From Williamsia sp. DF01-3 (lineage in GTDB: Bacteria > Actinomycetota > Actinomycetes > Mycobacteriales > Mycobacteriaceae): 64,000 bases of DNA. Location of the stretch: positions 620,001 to 684,000 of the forward strand of contig NZ_JALKFS010000005.1 in the NCBI RefSeq assembly GCF_023051145.1, read 5' to 3'. Positions 56,694 to 64,000 of the stretch are shown here, piece after piece (the stretch's first letter is position 1; each line of letters opens with the position of its first letter). The notes under the pieces are model-generated. The model searched no databases. It worked only from the letters and a program-made list of their open reading frames with translations, and had not been told where the DNA came from. Both the position numbers and the translations under genes were made by a program.

Positions 56694-57671
56694 ATGACAC
56701 GTAAGAAACGAAGTCGGGGACGCACGTTGCTGTTCGTGGTCCTCGGTCTGGGGATCCTCAGCGTCATCGCGGTGATCCTGGTGATCATCCTGGTCATCAA
56801 CCTGCTTCGGCCCGACCCGGGGCAACCGGGTGGACCTTCCTCGTCACCGCCGTCGTCGGCTGCGCCGCGACCCACCGCGCAGCCCGCCGATTGCCCGGAC
56901 GTCCAGGTGATCGTGGTGCCCGGTACATGGGAGTCGGCGTCGAACGATGACCCTTACAATCCGACCGCGAACCCGAACTCATTGATGCTCAAGGTGTCCG
57001 GGCCGCTCGCAGAGGAGTTCGACAGCTCGCGGGCCGACGTCTACACGGTGCCGTATGTGGCCCAGTTCCGGAATCCGACCGTGCTGACCGACCGCCAGAT
57101 CGACTACAACACGTCACGGGCCGAGGGCACCAGCAAGGCCCGCGCCAAGATCACCGAGGTCAATCAGAAGTGTCCGCTCACGAGCTTCGTACTCATGGGC
57201 TTCTCGCAGGGAGCGGTCATCGCAGGGGACATCGCGGGTGAGATCGGTAACGGTCGGGGGCCGGTCGCTGCCGATCTCGTGGTGGGCGTCGGTCTGATCG
57301 CCGACGGTCGCCGTCAGCCGAATCAGGTGGAGACGGTGGGTCCCAACCCTCCCGGCGTCGGTGCGGAAATCGCTCTCGACATCCTGCCGATTCCCGGGAT
57401 CGACCTGACCGGGCCACGCCCCGGCGGGTTCGGCGAACTCACCGACCGCACGTACTCCCTCTGTGCGCCAGGCGATCTGATCTGCGATGCACCCACCATC
57501 GCCAACCCGATCGAGGGCATCAGCAAGCTGATGGGTGCCGTCAACAACCCGGTACACGCGATGTACAACACCACGCGGTACTGGAATGACGATGGGCAGC
57601 CGGCCACGGAGTGGATGACGGGCTGGGCACGTGACGTGATCGACAAGGCGCCTTTCCCCAAGCACGAATGA
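56694..57671 (+). CDS. membrane-anchored cutinase-like hydrolase (Culp6/Rv3802 type)
   Basis: 325 aa. N-terminal transmembrane anchor (LLFVVLGLGILSVIAVILVIILVINLL), Pro/Ser spacer, then the cutinase fold with nucleophile GFSQGAVIAG, Asp in LCAPGDLICDAP and a C-terminal His region (NNPVHAMYN). Rv3802c, at this position in M. tuberculosis, is an essential phospholipase/thioesterase linked to mycolate metabolism. Confidence 0.9.
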   Translation: MTRKKRSRGRTLLFVVLGLGILSVIAVILVIILVINLLRPDPGQPGGPSSSPPSSAAPRPTAQPADCPDVQVIVVPGTWESASNDDPYNPTANPNSLMLKVSGPLAEEFDSSRADVYTVPYVAQFRNPTVLTDRQIDYNTSRAEGTSKARAKITEVNQKCPLTSFVLMGFSQGAVIAGDIAGEIGNGRGPVAADLVVGVGLIADGRRQPNQVETVGPNPPGVGAEIALDILPIPGIDLTGPRPGGFGELTDRTYSLCAPGDLICDAPTIANPIEGISKLMGAVNNPVHAMYNTTRYWNDDGQPATEWMTGWARDVIDKAPFPKHE

Positions 57672-57797
57672 GCCCGCCGGACCGGATCGAGCGCATTTTG
57701 CGCTGATCAGGTGCGGAAGTATCGTCTACTGCCGAGCCGGGCCCGTAAGGGTATGGGCGACGACCACCGGGCATGTTCGACAACCAGGAGACTTGCG

Positions 57798-58793
57798 ATG
57801 ACTTCAGCCGAGGCCGCACCGGGCCCCCGTAAGTTCCGGTTCGGAGCGGGTGGCGAGGGCAACCGTGACGAGGGTGGGGCGCGTAAGTTCGTCAAACTCG
57901 CGCAGACCGCCGAGGAGTACGGGTTCGACACGTTCGCCGTGCCCGACCATTTGGGCAACCAGGTGGGGCCGCTCGCGGCCCTCGGTGCACTCAGCCAAGC
58001 CACCGACCGGATCCGGCTTGCCACGTCGGTGCTGGCCAACGGTTACCGGCATCCGGCCCTGCTGGCCAAAGAGGCCACCACCATCGACGTGCTGTCCAAG
58101 GGCCGCCTGGAGCTGGGGATCGGCGCGGGCTGGATGAAGGAAGAGTTCGACAAGGCCGGTATCGAGTTCGAGTCGCCCGGCGTCCGGATCCGCAGGCTCG
58201 ATGAGTCGCTGACCATCCTCGACGGACTCCTGCGCGGCGAGGAGGTCAACTTCTCCGGCGAGTTCTACAACATCAAGGGTCTGGTCGGCAGCCCCCGTCC
58301 GCGGCAGGGTCCCCGGCCTCCGATCGCGGTCGGCGGAGGTGGGCCGAAGATGCTGGCGCTCGCCGCCAAGCACGCCGACATCATCTCGGTCGCGACGGGC
58401 ACCACGCCCGACGGCCGGCTGCGGTTGTCCGATATGACGATGGAGAAGACCATCGAGCGTGTGGACCGCATCAGGCAGGCCGCCGGCGACAGGTTCGACG
58501 AGATCGAACTCAACTGGACCATCGCCACGATCGTGATCACCGACGATCGCGAGGCGACCGCGGAGATGGCGCTGGCCGCACTCGACCAGGGTTATCCGCC
58601 GAATATCGCCATGGACGTCAAGTTGTCGGTCGACGACATCCTGGCCTCGCCGTACCTCGCTTTCGGGTCGTTCGAGCAGATCGCCGACCAGATCCGCGAG
58701 GTGCGCAGGCGAACGTCCATGTCGTATGTCGGGGTGTTCCCGACGCAGATGGATGCCTTCGCACCGATCATTCCGATACTCAAGGGCGAGTAG
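57798..58793 (+). CDS. LLM-class F420-dependent oxidoreductase
   Basis: 331 aa from ATG 57798 (AGGAG upstream). Luciferase-like monooxygenase fold: FAVPDHLGNQVGPLAALGALSQAT, RIRLATSVLAN, GRLELGIGAGWMKEEF, PIAVGGGGPKML. Mycobacterial members of this type use F420. It lies between the cutinase and fadD32, where M. tuberculosis has no such gene as I recall. Substrate unknown. Confidence 0.88.
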   Translation: MTSAEAAPGPRKFRFGAGGEGNRDEGGARKFVKLAQTAEEYGFDTFAVPDHLGNQVGPLAALGALSQATDRIRLATSVLANGYRHPALLAKEATTIDVLSKGRLELGIGAGWMKEEFDKAGIEFESPGVRIRRLDESLTILDGLLRGEEVNFSGEFYNIKGLVGSPRPRQGPRPPIAVGGGGPKMLALAAKHADIISVATGTTPDGRLRLSDMTMEKTIERVDRIRQAAGDRFDEIELNWTIATIVITDDREATAEMALAALDQGYPPNIAMDVKLSVDDILASPYLAFGSFEQIADQIREVRRRTSMSYVGVFPTQMDAFAPIIPILKGE

Positions 58794-59111
58794 CCACATT
58801 CGTGGTCGCGAAAGCGTAGGTTGTCTCACGACCCGTACCCAAGGCGAGTGGTACTGGCCGGTAAGATGTGGAAGGTTTGGCTCGGGTCGGCGGCGACCGC
58901 GAGTCCTATTTGGCTTGACAAGAAAAGTAGGGAACGCTGTTGGAGACGAGGCGTGTGGCATCGATGGAGTACGTGGTGCCGCGCGCTGAGCTCGACCGTT
59001 CACAGGTGACGCAAGCCGAACACAAGGTGGATCACCCCGCGGGCGCACTGTCACGCAGGGCTGGTGACCAGATTTGTGTCAGGGGCGTCGAGGTCGCGAT
59101 CAGGAGTACGA
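58794..59111. other. leader/promoter region of fadD32
   Basis: 318 bp without a gene. A TTGACA at 58915-58920 could be a -35 element, but the -10 position (TGTTGG after 17 nt) is poor. A TAAGAT at 58862-58867 is an alternative -10. The sequence just before the fadD32 ATG carries AGGAG (59099-59103 region). No hairpin attenuator seen. Confidence 0.35.
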
Positions 59112-61010
59112 ATGAACAACGAGTTTGACCAGTTCTTGGACGAGAACGGAAATCTGTTCTTCGACGACGACGTGACGCTGGTCGACTACGTGGAACGCAA
59201 TGTCATCGAGCAGGCCGAGACGCTCGCGTACCGCTTCATGGACTACAGCCGCGAACGCGATGGCGAGCCGATCGACCTGACCTGGGCCGAGTTCGGCAAA
59301 CGGCTTCGTGCCATCGCCGCGCGGCTGCAGCAGGTCACGCAGCCGGGCGACCGGGTGGCCATCCTGGCCCCGCAGTCGCTGGAGTACGTGATCGGCTTCT
59401 TCGGGTCGCTGTTCGCGGGCAACATCGCGGTTCCGCTGTTCTCGCCGGACGAGCCTGGTCACACCGACCGGCTCACCGCGGTGCTCGCCGACTGCAAGCC
59501 GAGTGTGATCCTCACCTCGACCAAATCGGCCGAGGCCGTCCGTGACTTCTTCAAGCCGTTGCCTGCCAAGGAACGCCCCCGTGTCATCGCCGTCGATGCC
59601 GTTCCCGATTCGGTCGGCGACACATGGGTCAAGCCGAAACCGGCCCTGCACGATGCGGCATATCTGCAGTACACCTCGGGTTCCACCCGGGTGCCTGCCG
59701 GCGTGGTCATCACCTATGAGTCGGTGGCCGCCAATGCACTGCAGATGATCGATGCGATCGAGTTCGACCACAACTCGCGCGGTGTCACGTGGCTGCCGAT
59801 GTTCCACGACATGGGCCTGCTCACGGTCATCCTGCCCGCGCTGGGCGGCAAATACATCACCATCATGAGCCCGCAGGCGTTCGTCCGGCGGCCCGGCCGG
59901 TGGATCAAGGAACTGGCCGCCGTCGCCGATGGTGCCGACACGTTCGCCGCTGCCCCCAACTTCGCCTTCGAGCACGCCGCTGTGCGTGGCGTCCCGAAGC
60001 CCGGCGAGAAGCTCGACCTGAGCAACGTCATCGGCCTGATCAACGGCAGCGAGCCGGTGACCGTCAGCTCGATGAAAAAGTTCAACGAGGCCTTCGGTCC
60101 GTACGGACTCCCGAAGACCGCCATCAAGCCCTCGTATGGGATGGCAGAGGCCACGCTCTTCGTGTCGTCGACCAAACGCGAGAACGAGGCGAAGGTCATC
60201 TACGTCGATCGCACTGCCCTCAACGCGGGACAGTTCAAGCTGGTCGATCAGGATGCACCCGGCGCAGTGGCGCAGGTGTCGTGTGGACAGGTCTCGGTGA
60301 GCCAGTGGGCCGTGATCGTCGACTCCGAGACCGGTACCGAGCGTCCCGACGGCCACGTGGGTGAGATCTGGCTGCACGGGATGAACATCGGCCACGGATA
60401 CTGGGGTCGTCCGGAGGAGACCGAGGAGACGTTCAACAACACCCTCACGGCGCCACTGCCCGAGGGCAGCCGGAGCATCGGCGCTCCCCAGGGCGCCAAG
60501 TGGATGAAGACCGGCGACTACGGCGTGTGGTTCGAGGACGAGCTGTACATCACCGGACGCGTCAAGGACCTGGTGATCGTCGACGGCCGCAACCACTACC
60601 CGCAGGACCTGGAGTTCTCGGCGCAGGAGGCCAGCCCGGCTCTGCGGCCCGGCTTCGTCGCCGCGTTCGCAGTACCTGCCAACGAACTGCCCGAGGTGGT
60701 GTTCCAGAACTCCGCCAGCGGCCTCAAGTTCGACGCGGACGACGCATCCGAGCAGTTGGTGATCGTCGCCGAGCGTGGACCGGGCAAGAAGGTCGACCCG
60801 CAAGAGGTGGCCGACACCGTGCGCGCCACGATCGCCCAGCGGCACGGTGTGATGGCACGGGACGTGCTGATGGTTCCGGCTGGCTCGATCCCACGTACCT
60901 CCAGCGGCAAGATCGCCCGGCGGGCATGTAAGGCGGCGTACATCGACGGAACTCTGCGCGGTGGTTACCAGCAGACGGCGTTCCCCGATGCGCCACACGA
61001 GAATCAATAG
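59112..61010 (+). CDS. fadD32: long-chain fatty-acid-AMP ligase FadD32
   Basis: 632 aa from ATG 59112. ANL-superfamily FAAL: adenylation motif [40 protein letters not shown] and the C-terminal SSGKIARRA. It activates meromycolic acid as an acyl-AMP and loads it on the Pks13 ACP. 13 bp upstream of pks13, as in all mycolate producers. Confidence 0.97.
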   Translation: MNNEFDQFLDENGNLFFDDDVTLVDYVERNVIEQAETLAYRFMDYSRERDGEPIDLTWAEFGKRLRAIAARLQQVTQPGDRVAILAPQSLEYVIGFFGSLFAGNIAVPLFSPDEPGHTDRLTAVLADCKPSVILTSTKSAEAVRDFFKPLPAKERPRVIAVDAVPDSVGDTWVKPKPALHDAAYLQYTSGSTRVPAGVVITYESVAANALQMIDAIEFDHNSRGVTWLPMFHDMGLLTVILPALGGKYITIMSPQAFVRRPGRWIKELAAVADGADTFAAAPNFAFEHAAVRGVPKPGEKLDLSNVIGLINGSEPVTVSSMKKFNEAFGPYGLPKTAIKPSYGMAEATLFVSSTKRENEAKVIYVDRTALNAGQFKLVDQDAPGAVAQVSCGQVSVSQWAVIVDSETGTERPDGHVGEIWLHGMNIGHGYWGRPEETEETFNNTLTAPLPEGSRSIGAPQGAKWMKTGDYGVWFEDELYITGRVKDLVIVDGRNHYPQDLEFSAQEASPALRPGFVAAFAVPANELPEVVFQNSASGLKFDADDASEQLVIVAERGPGKKVDPQEVADTVRATIAQRHGVMARDVLMVPAGSIPRTSSGKIARRACKAAYIDGTLRGGYQQTAFPDAPHENQ

Positions 61011-61023
61011 TCTGGACTACCCG

Positions 61024-64000
61024 ATGCCTGAACTGAACAGTTCGACGAATGAGCCCCTGAACTCCGAGGACAAGCTGCCGGGGTCGAGTTTTGGTCCGGG
61101 AGACAGTAGTGGCGACGGCGAGTTGGATGTGTCACCGGTTGGTTCGTCGACCGATTCAGGCGAAGAACGGCAGAACGACGAGAAGGCCGGTGACCTGACG
61201 GTCTCGGAGCTTCGGGAGTGGCTGCGGCAGTGGGTCTCCGACACGACCGGACTGCCGGTCGACCAGGTCTCCGACGACCGGCCGATGGAAGAGTTCGGTC
61301 TGTCCTCGCGCGACGCGGTTGCGTTGTCGGGCGACATCGAGGACAAGACCGGCATCATCCTGACCGCCACCGTGGCGTACCAGCATCCGACGATCGCGTC
61401 GCTGGCCAAGCGCATCATCGAGGGCGACCCGGATGCGGGCCGCGAGGACGATGACGACGACGACCTGTACAACCGCACGCGGGGCCCGAACGACGACATC
61501 GCGATCGTCGGAGTGGCAACACGTTTCCCGAAGGCGGGCCACACCCCGGAATCCACGTGGGACCTGCTGATCAACGGTGGCGACGGCGTCAGCGACCTCC
61601 CCGAGGATCGCTGGACCGAGTTCAAGTCGGATCCGCGGATCGCCAAGGTGCTCGACGAGGCCAACCTCAAGGGCGGCTACCTCGACGACGTCAAGGGCTT
61701 CGACGCCGACTTCTTCCAGATGTCGCCGCGCGAGGTCGAGATGGTGGACCCGCAGCAACGCCTCGCACTCGAATTAACTTGGGAGGCACTCGAACACGCG
61801 CACATCCCGGCCAGCGACCTCAAGGGCGGCCAGGTCGGTGTGTTCATCGGCAGCTCCACCAACGACTACCAGATGCTGGCGGTCTCCGATCCCGAAGGCG
61901 CCGGCGAAACCGCCGCGTATGCTCTGACGGGTACCTCCACTTCCATTGTGGCGGGACGGGTTTCGTACTATTTCGATTTCCGCGGACCGTCCATCGCACT
62001 CGACACCGCATGCTCCTCGTCGCTGGTCGCGGTGCACCAGGCAGTGCGCAGCCTGCGCAGCGGCGAGTCCGATGTCGCTCTCGCAGGCGGTGTGAACATG
62101 CTGATCACCCCGGCCGCGACGCTGGGGTTCGACTCAGTGGGTGTGCAGTCCAAAGACGGTTACATCAAGGCGTTCTCGTCCGATGCCGACGGCATGATCC
62201 GCGCCGAGGGTGGCGGACTCGTTGTGCTGAAACGACTTTCCGATGCCCGCCGCGACGGTGACAACGTGCTCGCGGTGGTCGCGGGATCGGCCGTCAACTC
62301 CGACGGGCGCTCCAACGGCCTGCCTGCCCCGAATCCCGAGGCGCAGGTTCAGGTGCTGCGCAGCGCCTACATCGACGCTGCCATCAATCCGCGCGACGTC
62401 GACTACATCGAGGCGCACGGTACGGGGACCATTCTCGGCGACCCCATCGAGGCAGACGCACTCGGTCGTGTGGTCGGCAAGGGCCGCGATGCGGACAAGC
62501 CGACGCTGCTCGGCTCGGCGAAGACGAACTTCGGCCATCTCGAAGCCGGTGCTGGTGCCGCAGGCCTGATCAAGCTGATCCTTGCCCTCCAAGAGGACAA
62601 GCTCCCGCCGTCGCTGCACTACGCGGGCCCCAACCCCTACATCCAGTTCGACGCGTTGCGGCTCAGTGTGGTCACCGAGCCGGCTGATTGGCCCAGGTAC
62701 TCGGGCCGCGCCATCGCGGGTGTCTCGGGATTCGGGTTCGGCGGCACCAACGCCCATGTGGTGGTCCGAGAGGTGACGCCAGAAGACCTGAGGGAACCCG
62801 TCGCCGAGGTCATCGACGAGCCGGTTGCCGCCCAGTCGACGGTCGCCGACTTCCTCGACGAAGACGACGACCTCGACGAGTTCCTCACCGAAGCCGAACG
62901 CGCCGCGCTGGGCCAGCTCGCGGCCACACCGGCGAAAACCGAAGAGCCCCAAGCCGAAGAGGACCCGGTAGAAGGATTCGCGCCGTGCCGGGCCGAGGGT
63001 TCGGTTGTCCCGCTGGTGGTCTCGGGATTCCTCCCGTCGCGTCGACGCAAGACCGCCGCCGACCTCGCCGACTGGCTCGAGACCGATGCTGCCAAGAACA
63101 CGCCGCTCGTGGACATCGGGCGGGCCCTGGCACATCGAAACCATGGGCGTACCCGGTCGGTGGTGATGGCCCGCACGCACGAGGACGCGCTCAAGGGCAT
63201 GCGGGCGGTCGCGGACAACAAGAACAGCCCGCTCGTGTTCAACTGTGACTCACCGGATTCGGCGTCGCCCGTGTGGCTGTTGTCGGGCTTCGGTTCGCAG
63301 CACCGCAAGATGGGCAAGCAGCTCTACACCGAGAACCCGGTGTTCGCCGCGGCGGTGGACAAGGTCGACAAGCTGATCGTCGACGAGCTCGGCTACTCGA
63401 TCGTCGAGCAGTTCCTCGACGATTCGGTGGCCTACGAGATCGAGACGTCGCAGATCGGGATCTTCACCATCCAGATCGGCCTGGCCGAGTTGCTCCGCCA
63501 CCACGGTGCGGATGCCGGTGTGGTGGTCGGACATTCGATGGGGGAGGCGGCAGGCGCCTACATCACCGGCGGTCTGTCCCTCGAGGACGCCGTCCGGGTC
63601 ATCTGCCAGCGGTCGCGGCTGATGGGTGAGGCCGAGGCCCAGCTGACCGGCGATGACATCCGGCTGATGGCTCTGGTGGAGTACAGCGCCGACGACATCA
63701 CCGGTGTGCTCGCCGACTACCCCGATCTCGAGATCTGTGTGTACGCAGCACCCACCCACACCGTCATCGGCGGTCCTGAACCGCAGGTCGACGCCATCGT
63801 GGCGCGGGCCGAGAGCGAGGGCAAGCTCGGGCGAAAACTCGCCACGAAGGGTGCCAGCCACACGTCCCAGACCGACCCGTTGCTGGGTGAACTCGCCTAC
63901 GAGCTCACCGGTATCGAGCCGCAGTCGCCGAAGATCGGTTTCTACAGCTCGGTCGATCGCGAGACCTTCTACCGGCCGGGCAGCGAGCCGGTGCACGCCG
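61024..64000 (+). CDS. pks13: polyketide synthase Pks13, N-terminal part, runs off the right edge
   Basis: 992 codons seen. An acidic N-terminal tail; ACP1 with phosphopantetheine Ser in EEFGLSSRDAV (residue 94 or 95); ketosynthase with DTACSSSL (Cys about residue 330), EAHGTGT and KTNFGHLEAGAG; a linker; and the start of the acyltransferase with GHSMGE (Ser about 838). Pks13 condenses the meromycolate with a carboxylated C24-type chain to make the mycolic beta-ketoester. The rest of AT, ACP2 and thioesterase lie beyond the window. Confidence 0.97.
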   Translation, partial: MPELNSSTNEPLNSEDKLPGSSFGPGDSSGDGELDVSPVGSSTDSGEERQNDEKAGDLTVSELREWLRQWVSDTTGLPVDQVSDDRPMEEFGLSSRDAVALSGDIEDKTGIILTATVAYQHPTIASLAKRIIEGDPDAGREDDDDDDLYNRTRGPNDDIAIVGVATRFPKAGHTPESTWDLLINGGDGVSDLPEDRWTEFKSDPRIAKVLDEANLKGGYLDDVKGFDADFFQMSPREVEMVDPQQRLALELTWEALEHAHIPASDLKGGQVGVFIGSSTNDYQMLAVSDPEGAGETAAYALTGTSTSIVAGRVSYYFDFRGPSIALDTACSSSLVAVHQAVRSLRSGESDVALAGGVNMLITPAATLGFDSVGVQSKDGYIKAFSSDADGMIRAEGGGLVVLKRLSDARRDGDNVLAVVAGSAVNSDGRSNGLPAPNPEAQVQVLRSAYIDAAINPRDVDYIEAHGTGTILGDPIEADALGRVVGKGRDADKPTLLGSAKTNFGHLEAGAGAAGLIKLILALQEDKLPPSLHYAGPNPYIQFDALRLSVVTEPADWPRYSGRAIAGVSGFGFGGTNAHVVVREVTPEDLREPVAEVIDEPVAAQSTVADFLDEDDDLDEFLTEAERAALGQLAATPAKTEEPQAEEDPVEGFAPCRAEGSVVPLVVSGFLPSRRRKTAADLADWLETDAAKNTPLVDIGRALAHRNHGRTRSVVMARTHEDALKGMRAVADNKNSPLVFNCDSPDSASPVWLLSGFGSQHRKMGKQLYTENPVFAAAVDKVDKLIVDELGYSIVEQFLDDSVAYEIETSQIGIFTIQIGLAELLRHHGADAGVVVGHSMGEAAGAYITGGLSLEDAVRVICQRSRLMGEAEAQLTGDDIRLMALVEYSADDITGVLADYPDLEICVYAAPTHTVIGGPEPQVDAIVARAESEGKLGRKLATKGASHTSQTDPLLGELAYELTGIEPQSPKIGFYSSVDRETFYRPGSEPVHA

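Noticed and set aside
59100-61007. 635-codon open frame on the minus strand opposite fadD32
   Set aside because: Shadow of a GC-rich gene; composition is Arg/His/Val-rich with no domain, and fadD32 on the plus strand is unmistakable.

Overview
The window is high-GC actinobacterial DNA from a mycolic-acid-producing member of the Mycobacteriales. A Gordonia-like genus is my best guess, inferred from gene content and not tested. About two thirds of it is the conserved mycolyl-arabinogalactan locus, in the order known from the Mycobacterium tuberculosis Rv3800c-Rv3818 region. On the right are glf, glfT2, a PAP2 phosphatase, ubiA, aftB, two mycolyltransferases, a DUF732 lipoprotein, a Culp6-type cutinase, fadD32 and the start of pks13. 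Between about 28.7 and 45.5 kb are an acyltransferase, a HAD hydrolase, an LGFP-repeat peptidoglycan amidase diverging from a SpoIID/LytB protein, a membrane-anchored Hsp70, Asp-rich repeat proteins, a mannosyltransferase-like GT4, two dynamin-like GTPases (IniC/IniA type) and an ECF sigma factor with a SnoaL-like partner. The left edge carries a partial FAD oxidoreductase, a Rieske/metallo-beta-lactamase-fold protein and a second acyltransferase.

The two acyltransferase paralogues (2750-3502 and 28670-29428) would be near neighbours in the ancestral order. Here about 25 kb of accessory DNA separates them. It holds: (1) an anti-sigma kinase and STAS antagonist pair, diverging from a three-gene glycosyltransferase operon with a very good SigF-type promoter (GTTT-N16-GGGTAT); (2) small decayed genes and a complete IS481-family element with a 6-bp CCTAGT target duplication that supplies the transposase stop codon; (3) a type II CBASS anti-phage operon (CD-NTase, E2-E1 Cap2, JAMM Cap3, SAVED/nuclease Cap4 effector); (4) a recombinase module (tyrosine recombinase, small HTH protein, zinc-ribbon recombinase-like protein lacking catalytic residues) ending in a nested-repeat structure that looks like an attachment site; (5) a patchwork of AraC regulators, alpha/beta hydrolases, a glutamine amidotransferase and a protoglobin; and (6) a broken pyruvate-oxidase-like gene.

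Many genes between 5.8 and 28.6 kb carry single-base frameshifts, several in 4-5 nt homopolymers, or nonsense codons. Examples are the second glycosyltransferase, Cap2 (two), an AraC regulator, an alpha/beta hydrolase, and the pyruvate oxidase (frameshift plus TAG). One hydrolase is rearranged, with inverted and transposed pieces. Core genes are mostly intact, so real decay of an island and homopolymer sequencing error are both live explanations. The essential gene glfT2 is interrupted by about 0.7-0.8 kb of low-GC poly-C, polypyrimidine and SINE-like sequence that looks eukaryotic. I read this as contamination or a mis-filled assembly gap.

I see no tRNA, rRNA or CRISPR array.
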